DNA from: Adiantum capillus-veneris
Taxonomy: Eukaryota > Streptophyta > Polypodiopsida > Polypodiales > Pteridaceae
NCBI GenBank assembly: GCA_014529385.2
Contig: CM043964.1
Coordinates: 135,345,420 to 135,409,419 of the forward strand
Length of the DNA: 64,000 nt
Reading direction: 5' to 3'
Of the stretch, positions 31,330-46,629 are shown in pieces. Positions within the stretch are counted from its first letter, which is position 1. Each line of letters begins with the position of its first letter. The notes below the pieces were generated by a model. That model was not told the origin of the DNA. It saw only the letters and a program-made list of their open reading frames with translations, and did no database searches. Both the position numbers and the translations under genes were made by a program.

Positions 31330-32240
31330 TACAAGTGATGGGCAATCAGATGCCTCTAGCGCATCCAACCGGGGCAAGTGACACATTGTCTTTGCCCCAA
31401 AAATCTCCCACTTAAAGGAGAATGTGTTGATAAGTGGCATTACTATATGACCGAATAGTATGTACACAAGGTATAGGGAGGGATCTCATTTCAACCTATA
31501 CCCATTGGCTCTATCAAAGTTGATGCATGCTACCGTATAGGCTCTAGTTGTGTGCAAAATTATATATCCTTGCTAGATTCAACATGAATACCCTTCACAT
31601 ATCTTGTAATGACCGCACTTCTCCATGAAGCATCATGCTAGTGCCATTCATCATTGCTAGACTGACAACCTCAACTGCAAATGCTCACAATGCAGCTACC
31701 ATGTCGGGTCTTGACACTAAGAGGTCATACATGAGAGTCCCAAAGGCTGATGAGACGCATAATCTCTACCGGCATATCCATGGAAATTTCATCAATTCCA
31801 TGTGCAATTACCTCTACCAATCTATCCACGATAGGTATCTCAATGCTCACTACATCTTAATGCATGCTATCGTATAGGCTCTAGCTGTGTGCAAAAGTGT
31901 ATATCTTTGCTAGATTCAACATGAATACCCTTCACGTATCTTTTAATGACCACACTTCTCCATGAAGCATCATGCTAGTGCCATTCATCATCGCTAGACT
32001 GACAACCTCAACTGCAAATGCTCACAATGCAGCTGCCATGTCGGGTCTTGACACTAAGATGTCATACATGAGAGTCCAACGGCTGATGAGACGCATAATC
32101 TTTGCCAGCATATGCATGGAAATTTCATCAATTCCATGTGCAAGTACCTCTACCAATCTATCCGTGATAGGTATCTCAATGCTCACTGCATCAACACCAA
32201 AACTAGTCATGCATGGACGCGTCAATCCCGACTCCAAGGT
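31330..32240 (-). repeat. 337-bp tandem duplication in an inverted family segment
   Basis: Copy 1 is 31524-31860 and copy 2 starts at 31861. They are nearly identical, with occasional substitutions and single-base indels (gcatgctaNcgtatag, catgaagcatcatgctag, atgtcgggtcttgacac). The minus strand of copy 2 has an open frame (32237-32022) beginning MESGLTRPCMTSFGVDAVSI. The segment is homologous, in opposite orientation, to 35540-36100. Confidence 0.9.
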
Positions 32241-35426
<3,186 letters not shown>

Positions 35427-36240
35427 ATGATTTTGACACATGCTAGAGTGGTGGCTTTATATGCGAGTGACGGTGATGTCACGATCACCTTTAGGATTCC
35501 TCTTGCTTACATGTCTTTGAGAGATGGTACTTCTCCTCGTTGGTTGCTAGATGCAGATGAAGTTTCCACATCACACCACATTGTGAGTGGTTTAGAACTT
35601 TCTCTAGTAGGAACTTTGGTCATGTACACTTGGCTAATGGTTTGGAGTTTGACATTCCAGGTGAAGGAGATGTTTGCTTATCGTTACCTAGTGGTGTCAT
35701 GTATGACCTACTAGTGTCAAGTCTCGACCTAGCAATTGCATTGGGAGCATTTGCAGCAGGGATTGTAAGTCGTATAATGACCAAAACTAGCATGATGCCT
35801 TGTGGAGCTATGCATACCATACATAGATGTATGTGGGATGTACATATAGGCTCTAGCATGGATACACACGCTCGCCTATCACTAGAGCCGATAAGACTCT
35901 ATATAGATCAAGTGACTGAGCCAATGGTCATAGATTAAGAGAGCCTCTCACCTCTTTTCTTGTACATACTAGTAGTTTAGCTAGTAGGACCCACTTATTG
36001 ATACCTTCGCCTTTAAGTGAGAGCCTGCTGGGGTAAAGGTGGCATGTGTCTTGCCCTAGGACGTATGTCGAGTGTCCGCTACCCACTGACCTCACTAATC
36101 CACTCACTTATTGACACATCCGTCTTTAAGTGGAGGTTGCTGGGGTAAAGGTGACGTGCCTTTGCTCGGTGTCGGCATCTGGTGTCCAACCACCCATCAC
36201 CCACACTTATCCTTATTAGTTGTGCATACACAACCTAGTA
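35427..36240 (+). pseudogene. coding-like relic, inverted partner of 31.3-32.2 kb
   Basis: Frames 35427-35714 and 35630-35938 overlap and probably were one run: GLEFDIPGEGDVCLSLPSGV, VMYDLLVSSLDLAIALGAFA, SRIMTKTSMMPCGAMH. The reverse strand of 31.5-32.2 kb encodes related peptide (LMYDILVSRPDMAAAL; NGTSMMLHGEV). After the stop at 35936 come two copies of a roughly 110-bp unit (about 36005 and 36117: tttaagtg then gctggggtaaaggtg). It is probably retrotransposon-derived; the family is not identified. Confidence 0.5.
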
Positions 36241-36299
36241 AGGAGCTCCTCTTAAGGGACATGATCCACCCACACATAGTGTATGCTCTCACCTCCCCT

Positions 36300-36471
36300 T
36301 CAACGATCATGTGCAATCAGATGGTATGAAAATATCCTAAAGTTTCTGGACATTCACGCCCTGCATATAGGCTCACAAAGGTGCCAGAAAACTCTCTAGG
36401 TTGTCTTAAACCCTACAAGTAGGAGTTACCTTGTCCACATGCATATAGGGTTAGTTCTGCACATGACACAT
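36300..36471 (-). repeat. Ty3-type LTR fragment, minus strand
   Basis: On the minus strand it begins TGTCATGTGCAGAACTAACCC-like sequence at about 36471 and parallels the LTR starting at 38918. Shared plus-strand phrases are ggctcacaaaggtgcca, taggagttac, cttgtccacatgca and tagggttag. Homology stops near the tgcaatcaga phrase at about 36312. Confidence 0.7.
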
Positions 36472-37861
36472 TCTAATGAGGGCACCTCAACATTGTGGAG
36501 TGCAAACAAAAATGAAAATGAATGCCCCTATAGCTTTGCACCGATCACACCGTTGGAAAGAACAACAGCTGCACCGTCAAATTCACCTGTGTTAAGCACC
36601 TGTAAAGCTTGGAGAAGAACAGTTCTAGCATAAACCACACTTGGAATTAGAATAATTAGAGAACATGAGTGTGTAGATTGGCTCGTTTAGATGTCCGTAG
36701 AGCATCCATATGCTTGATTCCGATAAGGAATGAGCAAATTACAAGCATTTGAAGTTCGGGGGTTTTCAAAAAGCTCCAAAAAAGAGGTCTCTGGAAAGTA
36801 TCTGCAGGTGTACAGAGAAATGCAGCTATTAAATGGGGATTTTTTTGGCTCTTATCCCAAGGGATTTTCTCTCCCCTCTTAGCCGACTTCATTTCCCCCT
36901 TTAGGCACCTTTTTATTGGTCCATTTTGAGCCTTTTTTGGGTAAAAAATGGATTGTCGACCACTTTTTGACCAAGGCAAGTGGGGGGGGACAGTGTCCGA
37001 GGACCAAAAAATGGGCCAGACGCCTGTCCAGGCAGTGGGAACACATATTGGGCGCCCCCTCCTCTCCCCAAAGTCCACGAGCCCTCTCAAGCAAGCCCAA
37101 GAAGCTCCATTAACTCCTTTGATACACGGGGGCACCCACTCCCCCCCATATACCCTCCATTTGTCATTTGCTCCCCCCCATGTGGGGTTATTTCATTGCC
37201 ACTTGGCACCATCCTCCTTCTCCATGTCCAAATCTGAAATTTTTGTTTTGCCCCCAACCTGAGTCATTTTCTCGGAGGTGTAGCGGGTGACCCCGACCAC
37301 CAACTGTAGCGCCGTAAAGCATGGCTTGGAGCTTATTACCCCGGCTAACTCCAAAAATTTCTAAACATACCATTGCTAAAAAAAACCATCAAGACGGCCC
37401 ACTTGCCGTCTTTCCCCGTGCATCGACCGCCACTTTTTAAGTGAAAAAACCATCCACTTCGAGTGCGTGTAACTCATGATGTCGGAGTCCGATTTGCAAG
37501 CTATCAAGCACGGCTAGGAATCCTCATTAAAAACTATTTTTTGAAAGATCGACCAACCCAAGACTCAACCAACAACTTGACCAAAACCAAGCCTTTGTAC
37601 ATAAATTTTACAAGAGCACTCCAAAAAACTCAAAGCATTATGTACATCTATGTACTCGGGGCTAGTGAGCAAGCTCTTTAGCATGGATTAGCAACTTCAT
37701 TTCCACCCAAAAAATGTCTGACAACGTCAAAGTTCAAGAACTTCAAATCAATGAATCACACCTCTATGGAAGAAATTCAAGGAAAAAGGAAAGGCAAGAC
37801 TTTTCATGCCCAGGATCAAAAGAAGAAGTGATGCTATGATCGACATCAAGCCGGCCAATGT
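36472..37861. other. unassigned, locally GC-rich DNA
   Basis: The section 36960-37330 is GC-rich with several G or C runs. Overlapping open frames occur on both strands (for example minus 36656-37135), a sign of base composition rather than coding. A TATA-like cccatatacc occurs near 37146. No domain was recognised. Confidence 0.4.
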
Positions 37862-38918
37862 TAGGTGTGATGGAAGTGTTGCTAGTGATAGCTCAGGATG
37901 AGTATTCAATACGCACGCAAGATTCCTTTTACTTAATAAGAGATATACAAAGAATAGAGAGATAAGAGAGAATAGAACTGTGAGTGAAGGTTTTGTGAGT
38001 AATATGGAGAGAAAGAAGACTAGCACCAGATGGGATCCCAAACCCCCTCTAAGGGCCCTTCAATCTATTGCTAGAGTGGTATTTTCTTGAGATTGCACAA
38101 ATGTTGATACAGTGGATCTATATGCTGATATGTTGGTGGATGTGAGAGGCTAAGGATATTATAATGAATGCTTGGATCTGAGAGGCTAAGGATTGAAAAC
38201 AAAAAATGCTAGGCTACTTGACTTGGATGTGCAACTATGACGAGGCTATGGGCTAATTGGCTAATGCCAATGTTGAGGATGATGATGATGGGCTGAAATT
38301 TGAGAACTCTGGCTCATCTGTATGCTAAGGTTGAGCACTTTGCTGATGGGATGCAAAACCTCCAACGTTGATCTCCAATCTAAAAATGCAAATAGGTTGA
38401 TGCATAAACGCCAAGGCTGTAGATGGATTAACAAAGGCCAAGTTGTTGAGGGAGAGCAAAAATGCTAAGGTGTTGTTGACTGTGTTTAGCACTTGTTGCC
38501 CATGCATTGCATACTGACTGATTGATCAAATGGTGACCCAAGGGGTCACCTTTATAGTGCAAGGAGTTTGTTCCAGTAATGCAAGGGACCAGATTGATGC
38601 CCCACTTCTTCATTAATTGATGGTCACTTACTAATAATAGTAGCATCATCAATATGAGTTGTTGCATATGTATTAAGACTAGGCAATTCTAAAAATGGGT
38701 ATCCTATAATGTTGACACTCCCTAGTGTCTACACAGAGAAGACACTAGCAAATGTTAATGTGCAATCAGAGTGTATGCAACTAACTAAAGTTCATGGCCA
38801 TGCACGTCCTGCGACCAGGCTCACAAAGGTGCCAAAACACTTCCTAGGCTATCCTAAACCCTAGAAGTAGGAGTTACAGCTTGTCCACATGCACATAGGG
38901 TTAGATGTGTATGTGACA
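37862..38918 (-). repeat. Ty3-type 3' LTR, minus strand, far end uncertain
   Basis: It starts TGTCACATACACATCTAACC on the minus strand, directly after a purine-rich tract (TTAGAAGAGGGA). A TATA box (CACTATAAAGG, about 38559-38549) is followed by a GTGACCC/GGGTCAC dyad. The start is well supported by homology to the fragment at 36.3-36.5 kb. The other end near 37862 is inferred from a ...CTAACA terminus only. Confidence 0.6.
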
Positions 38919-38932
38919 TCCCTCTTCTAAGG
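38919..38932 (-). other. Ty3 polypurine tract
   Basis: On the minus strand CTTAGAAGAGGGA precedes the LTR, as expected for the plus-strand primer. Confidence 0.65.
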
Positions 38933-38965
38933 TGATGTACTATTATCGAGATGCATGGCTTCTCT

Positions 38966-39545
38966 CTAGTCCATTAAGAACTCTAGGTAATCTGTGAAGA
39001 TATCTTTGTCAACCCACACTGCCTCATGGCTTCCGTAAACCGTGAATTTCAAAAAGTATTGCCATGCTTGCTTCTTGGAACCATGCTGAAAGCGATGTAA
39101 TAAGATCTGCTTTGACTCCATGACTTCAACTTCATCTTCTTCAAGAATCTCCTTTGGGTTTCTATACAACAACTTCAATCAAGAAACATGCAAAATGTTG
39201 TCATGTATGCTATGAGCATAAGCTCAAGCATGAGCATAGGAAAGCATAAAACACTCCACTTTTTGACATTACTATCTATCTTGTAAGCCGATTGGGATAC
39301 TATGAATTATGTTGTCCCTTTGGAGGAAATCCAAAATTTGGAGGACTTACCTTCGTAATATTGTGGACCATTCCAAATTATCGACTAGAGTAGTAATATT
39401 TCTTCAAACTAGCTCTACCCTTTGACATGATTGTCCATCAAGTGGTTGGGATAGAATGAACAAGTTGTCCCTTTTCAAGGAAGTCCCAAATTTCGAGGAT
39501 ACCACTTGTTACAATTCACGTGAACTTGAATTGGTTCTTGATCAA
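38966..39545 (-). pseudogene. Ty3 integrase C-terminal relic, chromodomain-like
   Basis: The open frame 39178-38966 has YRNPKEILEEDEVEVMESKQ, then AWQYFLKFTVYGSHEAVWVD and a terminal YLEFLMD. This spacing of aromatic residues (W-YFLKF-YG-EAVW) resembles the chromodomain at the end of chromovirus integrases, which directs insertion to chromatin. Upstream, 39250-39390 and 39415-39540 are diverged tandem copies. The position just before the polypurine tract and LTR fits. Confidence 0.6.
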
Positions 39546-40268
39546 AAGTCAAACGGTCTCAAAAGGCTTCTTACCCCAAGTAGCCTGTGTTGGATCTATG
39601 GCTAGGAGGTGAGCCTATTGTCTGCTCTCTACGCTTGTTTATATTGTATGGCTTGTGTCATGTCATGTGTGCATGATGGATTCAATGAGGGACTAACATT
39701 GTGGTCAATGCTAATATAGGTGATCAAACTATATTGACGTCATATCTAAGAAGGTGAAGGAGACATCTCTAAAACGTAGTTTTTACTTGTTGTGCAATGA
39801 GTTATGAATGAAGCAGGCTCAACGTTAAAAACTGTATTAAAAGGATGAAAATTAATGAGACATCTCTAGATGTCAATTGTGGTACATTTATCCTTGAACC
39901 TCCCTTATATTTTTTCCTTATAGAATGTGCTACTCTTCATATTGCAGAGCAAGAGAATCAAATTGGCACTTGGATTAGTGATTGTATCAAGCATTGTTCT
40001 TTGTTCCTCCTTGAAGCGCTCACTTGGTAAAAATAATATTTCTCCTGCAATGGCCTAACTCATTTGTGTATAGTAAGGGTCCCCCCCCCCCCCTTCCGTG
40101 GGTCACGAGCCCAAGTCCTCATCCACATTTCAAAAAAAATTTTTGTTTTCCAATAATGGTTCTACATCAAAGCCTTTGACCTCTCCAAAGTGTAGGAGAA
40201 AACTTTTATGCGACGAACATATGAGTGAAAATTCCTTTTCAACGATGACAACCAGGTTAAGGATAGTT
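39546..40268. other. unassigned DNA with C run
   Basis: A C run lies at 40081-40093. A short plus-strand frame at 39845-40030 has no recognised domain. Nothing else was seen. Confidence 0.4.
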
Positions 40269-40512
40269 CAACTGGGTGGTTTTAATGATTTCTTCTGGGT
40301 TTTGATAAATGTCTTGCATCAAAGTGCTAATAGACATATAAGTTGTGATAGACACATGAAAGCATCAGAATAGACATGAGAGCGAGATGGACTGGGTGGT
40401 CTTAGCGATTTCTTCTGGGTTTTAATAAATGTTCAGCATCAAAGTGTTGACAAATTTAACATAAGTTGTGATAGACACATGAAAGCATCACAATAGACAT
40501 GAGAGCAAGATG
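40269..40512. repeat. about 122-bp tandem duplication
   Basis: Copies start at 40269 and 40391: actgggtggt, gatttcttctgggtttt, gtgatagacacatgaaagca and aatagacatgagagc occur in both. Confidence 0.85.
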
Positions 40513-41008
40513 CTTGGGACAAATGCAGAAAAAACTGTGAAAAATGAATTTACATGGACTTATGTGGTTGATGCTTTGTTTTCTCATAACAAAAATTAAA
40601 TAAATGTAGAACTCAAGATTAACAACTGATTGTGTTCAAGTTACTTTCTATATATAGTTATATAGTGATCGATTTTTGAATTTGCACAATATCAAGATAT
40701 TCCTTAGGTAAAAAACCTTTTTTCCTGAGAGAAAGTAGAAAATTTGAATTACTAAGGTAACGAAATATATAGTGCACCCCGAGGTAGGGGGGAGGGTAGC
40801 CATACACATCCAACATGTTGATTGTCATGGGTTTTTTGTAAACAACTTTGGCACGAAGTGTTACATGATTGCATGGCAAGGGTTAAAGCTTTTCTAATTA
40901 GGATGCTAATACTTTGATAGTAAAACAATTTTTTTGCCTTTAATTATATGCTCTTTTTAGGTCAATTCATTGTTTCACTGAAGGGGATCTCTCAAATTGT
41001 TGTTGTGA

Positions 41009-41052
<44 letters not shown>

Positions 41053-41155
41053 GCTTGACAAGATCATCTAATCAGTTACAATTTGAACGCACAAGAAGGT
41101 GCAAGTGTACGAGTTTTAGAGACAAAGAAGGGCTTTAGATTGGACTATGGTGGCT
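40513..41155. repeat. spacer with (TG)n microsatellite at 41011-41049
   Basis: AT-rich DNA downstream of the transporter gene. The TG array has about 20 units. No polyadenylation signal could be assigned with confidence for the gene. Confidence 0.8.
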
Positions 41156-41331
41156 ACATTTGCTTCTCATTAGAGTGGTGGTTGCTAGTTTTGCTCCTCA
41201 CCAAGGAAGGAATATGGTACCACAAGCTCCACCTGTTACTCCTAATTAAAGTGACATTTGCTTTTCTAACTAGAGTGGTGGTGGCTAGTTTTGCTATTGA
41301 CCAAGCCTTGAAAGGAAATAATGGTACCACA
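41156..41331. repeat. tandem duplication of the transporter gene 3' end
   Basis: Plus-strand copies at about 41156-41229 and 41251-41331 share acatttgctt, agagtggtgg, ctagttttgct and atggtaccacaagc. The second contains the last 22 codons or so and the stop of the transporter. The first lies about 40 bp beyond the stop and has diverged, with a different stop and a shift. Confidence 0.85.
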
Positions 41332-43498
41332 AGCACCAACGATGGCCCCAAGTAAAATAAGGACTGTGATGAAGACGATGGTGAAAGAGGGGAGGCGCTT
41401 CCAGTAGAGCTTGAGGTAGAAGAGGCAGGGGAAGATCATGCAAATTGCGATGGTCATTGATGAGCCCACCAGGGCGATGATGTACTCAAAGTAGGGCAGA
41501 ATCATGGAGATGATGGCGATGAGGGCCAACACACATGAGCGCATCAGCGTGGACGCGGCAAAGATCAGGGTCTTGTTCATGCCGCCCTTCTGCATGTTGG
41601 CGCATCGCTTGTTGAGTTGCACCTCCACTGCTGTCGTGATAGGTGATAGCTGGAGTGCAAACTTGCAGATGGGTGTCAGGATGGTCATCCACAGCACTAT
41701 CTTTGTGCTTATGAAGTGCACCGGCATGCTCAATGTCACCTGTGAGGCTGTGTGTTCGCCGAACATGTATGCGCCTGCTACCCCCAACCCAGCTATGGAT
41801 GTGGTAGCGATGAAGAAGCTCACAGCAAGGACCTGCGGAAACTTGGAAGGGTCCTTCATGGATTTGTAAATGCTGGGGAACACGCTGGTGCCCCCATATG
41901 AGAAGGCATACAGCCCCGCTGCCACTGGTACGCCCTTGATGCGTAGGAAAGGGAGCGGATGTGTGAAACCGATATGATTCACGGTTGCGGCAACCATCAC
42001 GGCGACCAGCAGCAGCACCGAGCTCACAATGCACCACATCGAGGTGAAAGAGAGGGCACTCAGGTCGCGCAACCAAACAGAGGGCAGGATGATGAGAGTA
42101 ACGATGCAGATCATGATGTTCCTGTTGCTTAAGCCTGGGAGGCTAAATCCCACATGGGGAAAGAAGTAGTTCAAGTTGTCTCCCATGGAAATGCAGTAGC
42201 CCACAAGGGTTCCCGTTAACTCCATGTAGAAGAGAGCAGTGATCACTTTCCTCATCCTCTTTCCGAGGGCAAGCTTCGCGATGTCTTGGTAGTTGGAGCA
42301 AGCTGGATCGAACTCTATGCATCGTGCCATCAGGTAGGCCGTGTATGCATATGATGTGGATATCATGATTGAGATGGTTACCCCCATCCACCCTGTTTTT
42401 GCAATTGCATAGGGAGAGGAGAGTATGCCCAGACCTGTGTATAAACCAATAATAGGGAAACAGCATGTCAGTAACAATCCAAAATAAAAGCGAATTAGGG
42501 CCTCACCTTGCCATAGTCAATCTGAATAATGGAACGTATTGCAGCTCTTCAAAACCATAAAATGAAAAAAGCATTGTATAGTAGACACTTAAGCAGCATA
42601 TTCCTATCAACCTGAGCCAATAGTAGTAGTAGCACTAAATTCTTAGGTTTGGTCAGTCAGCAAAAGTAGCTGATAATAATGCCTTTCCTTTCAATATAAG
42701 AATATCCTTGTTGATTTCTTCCAAGGGTAGAGCTTGTATACAAAGGGGCAAACCGCTCCATTTAGGCTTATGCTTTTGTGCTTCGACGGGTAGATTCATT
42801 CTATCGCGCTTTCCATGAAGGCTTTACTTTTTAGTTGAAAGTCTCAAGCCTAAAGGCACTCTTGGAGAGTCTTAAAAAGAAATGGAAAATGCATTTCCTT
42901 AAGTTAAAAAGAGATGATGGTGGTGTTAGATTCCTTAATTGTTTTGTGAAGCATCTAGGTCCCTAGGCTTTCAATCTTTTGAACCTTTCTACTGGCTCTC
43001 TCTTTCTTATATTCTTATGACATTGTTTAAGGTGATTATCAAATCCAAATATTATCTGTGCAACAAAGTAAGCAATCACCATAAGACACTTAAGTGCCTT
43101 GTACATGCAGCCCCCATGATCACCTACATCCCTAGACCGCATGGGTTGTTGTACGAGGGCTCTATGGTTGAGACTACACCTCATGGATCATGGGTAGTGT
43201 GGGCCAAGGCTGCGTGATCACGAGTCAAAATGGGTTTAGCTAGGGGTGAGCTAGGCCACCCTAGTTCACCAGCTTGAACCAATGATCTAGACTATCCATG
43301 ATTGGCTTCACCAAATTTCAGGAATTTCTTCCCATTGATAAACTCCAAATCTACCAAATGAATCGATAAACATGCCTAGCTTGTGGTGGTAGCTATGTTG
43401 TTAAGTGGTATGGAATTGAAGTGTGAAAATTTAATAAAGATGAGGAAAACACAAAGAGAGGTGGAGTGTAGATTAAAATGCAAGATTTTTTCTTTGGG

Positions 43499-43542
<44 letters not shown>

Positions 43543-44136
43543 ACCATAGAGTAAGCTAAGACAGTTGAGGGTAGCTTGGAAGAAGGAGGATTTGCCATGG
43601 TTGTGGTCATGGGGAGAGAGTTGGAGGACTTTAAGCTTCTCAGGATGAGGAAGGGGGGCAGGGGGCCCGGCTAGCTCAACGCTAAGAGCTTTGGTGGCAG
43701 TAGTGACAGTGAGCTTGGAAGCAATGTAGGAAGCATATCCATCCTCAATATAATTATGGGGAGGCGGAGGGGCACCCACAGGAAGCTGCATGTGTGAAAA
43801 ATCTACAACGCAGCTGATTGGCGGTGGCCCGGGCGATGACAATTGGTCGGATGGGGACCTCATATTACTATTCAAAAGGTCTTCTTTCCCGGATCCTGGG
43901 GGCGCCTCAACTTGAAGAGCACCTGCTTCATGCGTTTCGCGCGTGTGACCCTCCGCTCCCTCCTTCTGCGCCCCCAAAGTTGGCGAAACGCCGTCCTTTG
44001 CTGCTGCAACGTCGGGGCAGCTGGTTTTCTTTCCCTCGTCCCCGTGTGAACCCCTTCGTACTTCTTTCTCAGCGTCACCCATTCCGCCTGCTTGACGGGA
44101 GTTCTCGCACAGTTGTCGCTGATCACGGGCAGCCAT
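41266..44136 (-). CDS. AVT1-like vacuolar amino acid transporter, two exons
   Basis: The family (AAAP/AVT) moves neutral amino acids by proton antiport across the vacuolar membrane. Exon 1 is 44136-43545 and exon 2 is 42434-41266. The junction Y/GGT is clean: donor TATG|GTATAA and acceptor ATACACAG|GTCTG. The joined frame is exactly 587 codons including TAG (586 aa). Residues 1-180 are hydrophilic, as in AVT1 relatives. SSFFQATLN (183-191) leads into GLGILSSPYAIAKTGW from residue 198. MELTGTLVGYCISMGDNL, LPSVWLRDLSALSFTS and FSYGGTSVFPSIYKSM are family hallmarks. About 11 membrane spans are expected. An in-frame TAA lies 24-36 bases upstream of the ATG, fixing the start. The frame is intact, so it is likely functional; the exact AVT1 subgroup is not assignable. 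Confidence 0.92.
42435..43544 (-). other. transporter intron 1 (1,110 bp)
   Basis: It begins GTATAATCTCTCTC, so a CT microsatellite (plus-strand GA, 43502-43538) starts only a few bases after the donor, and ends ggtttatacacAG. No other feature was recognised inside. Confidence 0.88.
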
Positions 44137-44251
44137 GTGATTATTGGCTGGCGGTGATCGTTCTCCTTAGGGAGAGCAAGAGCTGCTTTGCATGCGAGCG
44201 CACACACGTATAAGCTTGAGCTGTGTGCGTGCCTTTGCAGCTCCGCAAGCT

Positions 44252-44265
44252 GGCTCTTATATACG
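44252..44265 (-). promoter_or_regulatory. TATA box of the transporter gene
   Basis: The minus strand reads CGTATATAAGAGCC, a near-ideal plant TATA element, about 120 bp upstream of the ATG at 44136. It predicts a start site near 44230 and a leader of roughly 95 bases. Confidence 0.7.
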
Positions 44266-44295
44266 CATATGCTCCGTGTGCGCCTCTTACTGTAG

Positions 44296-44296
<1 letters not shown>

Positions 44297-44377
<81 letters not shown>
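44297..44377. repeat. compound (GT)n(GA)n microsatellite in the transporter promoter
   Basis: GT at 44297-44343 runs into GA at 44344-44377, starting about 32 bp upstream of the TATA box on the gene's strand (read there as TC then AC). CT/GA tracts just upstream of TATA can bind GAGA-type proteins in plants; function here is inferred only. Confidence 0.95.
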
Positions 44378-45154
44378 CTTGCTCTTCCTCTGCCCTTCTG
44401 CTGTGAGCAGCTGGTGATTTAATAGGGGGCTGGTAATGATAAGATACCGGGCGGCTAGAGCCTAGGGTCAACAAAATGGGTTCCCCACTCCCCTCTGCCT
44501 GCCTCAGGAGCACCAGTATTACTCCACTCTACTAGACCTACTCCCTGTTCCTTCCATCAGCGGATCAGCCCTGTTCCTACTTGGACCATAAATGCTTTTG
44601 AAAATATTTTTTCTTTTCTTCGACAAACACACTGAGGTTAACCTTAATTCAATCTCCTGCTAATGGGACCTTCACTACGCCAGCAAGCATATGCTTATGC
44701 TGTCGCTCTGCATAGCAAAGGCCAATGAGGATCTCATGCTCTATTCCAACGTCGACAACCTTTTGGGAAAGGTGATGTGTTCTGTAACTACATTGTACCT
44801 TGCTTTCTCTCACATGCACTAGAGAGAGAGAGAGAGAGAGAGAGAAAGAAGCTAATGTTCCCATCATCCCGCACTTACACGCACAGATTCCATGACCGTG
44901 CTTCTAACCCTTCTATGGTTAGAATCGTCCACTTTTACAATTTCACACGCTAACCTGGGGTTAAAATGGGTAACCCGTTCCCCCACCACCCTAGAGCCCT
45001 TTCCTGTCGCATGCCTCCTTCCAAGTGGAAGTAGGTTTTGATGGGGTGGCACTATTAGCAGTGGGCTTTATTGATAGTATAACGCCTTCCTCATGGTACT
45101 ACCATATGGCCCTTCCATCCATGCATCGGCCGTTCACTTCTCTCTATACACACA

Positions 45155-45158
<4 letters not shown>
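44378..45158. repeat. spacer upstream of the transporter, (GA)n at 44821-44846
   Basis: Moderately GC-rich DNA with a GA array. No gene is recognised. Distal promoter elements of the transporter could lie here but none is identifiable. Confidence 0.7.

Positions 45159-45216
<58 letters not shown>
45159..45216. repeat. compound (CT)n(CA)n microsatellite
   Basis: CT at 45159-45198 switches to CA at 45199-45216. Confidence 0.95.
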
Positions 45217-46278
45217 AGAGTACCTCATTTCAACTGTTCCTTTTATTCATTCCTTTCCCCGTGGATTCTAATTAGTGTTCTTTCTTTGTACCACTCCCAT
45301 CTCTTTGCTTGGCACACCTCTTTTCCCCCCCACAACTTGGCACACACAACATTCCTTTGGTGTTCTTACTCACATGCACATCATGACCACCTTTTTGCCC
45401 ACCTTGCACCACATCAAAATTCCTTTTGCTTAGCTTTTACCACCCACAATTACCTTTAAGCTCAATCAATCACAACAATCATAGGTCCAAAACGCCAATC
45501 TAGCCTCATTTATTGCCTTAACAAGAGTCCTTTTGGCCAGAATATAAAAGCCTTCAAAAGCAAGAGGCTAACATTATGTAATTTTTTTCCCCTACACGTT
45601 TGAATCCATTAACCCTTATCTACTCACACTAGTCACTTATTTTCATATCAAGTGATGCTTAATTTTCACCACAAAAGATAACCTATAAGCGTTGAAGGTG
45701 GGTGGGTGGGTGTGTGTGTGTGAGAGAGAGAGAGAGAGTTTATTCTTTTTCAACATGATGATACGGTGTATAACATTTGACGAGGGAATCCTCACCGTCA
45801 ATGCAAAGAATAGAAGATAACAAAAAGGAAAGAGGGGCGGCGGGGGGGGGGGGGATCAATAAATAGGTTTTTCCAGTTGGATATGTCTTTTCTTAGAGGC
45901 AACTATGGGAGAAGAGGAATCATATATTCTTTGTCAAATAGGTCAAAAGATGCCTTGCACTGGGCTTAATCATGTGTTATATATGACCTACTCGGAATCC
46001 TTTGAATGTCCAATTTGTCTACACTCTCATCCATCTCCCTAACTTCTTAGGCATAACAATTATGTGTCTCATGTCTGTATGCTTCCATTTCAATTATAGA
46101 GAAATTGGATGTGCTTCTATTTGTACAGTGCCTTAACCATTGCACCAAATCAGACATCAAAATATGAGGGCAATAACTTTTCAGCACGTGTAGCATATCA
46201 CATCGATTGATTGGAGAGGGTTATATATACATTTGAAAAGGATACTATCAGTACCGTAAGAGGGGGATGAGGGTTATT
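45217..46278. repeat. spacer with GT/GA array and poly-G run
   Basis: Holds (GT)n(GA)n at 45709-45739 and a G run at 45842-45854. No gene was seen. Confidence 0.7.
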
Positions 46279-46372
46279 AAAAGACAACCATGGCATAAAT
46301 AGAACATGTAGATAGGGTTATGTTTAAAAGACAACCATGGCATAAATAGAACATGTAGATAGGGTTATGTTT
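46279..46372. repeat. perfect 47-bp tandem duplication
   Basis: Units 46279-46325 and 46326-46372 are identical, indicating a recent event. Confidence 0.95.
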
Positions 46373-46571
46373 AATAAATCTCATGAATGCATGAGATATA
46401 GGGAACTTTTGTGGTGAGTAACTGTTCCAAGTTAAACATTGATAATGGAGGGGAGCAAAAGTTGGCTATATTGTATATTTATGTTGTATAATGTAAATCA
46501 AAGTTAATTTCAATTAAAAATAGAGTATGCCACAGTAACATAGCTACTAGCTAATTAGGCAAGTCAATTAG

Positions 46572-46629
46572 GAAACTTAGGGGAATGATATAGATTAATA
46601 GAAACTTAGGGGAATGATATAGATTAATA
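46572..46629. repeat. perfect 29-bp tandem duplication
   Basis: Units 46572-46600 and 46601-46629 are identical (gaaacttaggggaatgat and on). Confidence 0.95.

Noticed and set aside
36656-37262. Several overlapping open frames on both strands
   Set aside because: The tract is GC-rich, which lowers stop frequency; no motif or splice evidence supports any of them.
41486-42076. 196-codon minus-strand frame inside the transporter exon 2
   Set aside because: It is a shadow of the real frame; only the transporter frame has membrane spans and family motifs and joins exon 1 in phase.
43872-44513. 213-codon minus-strand frame overlapping the transporter start
   Set aside because: It crosses the promoter microsatellite and lies in a different frame from the exon that splices correctly.
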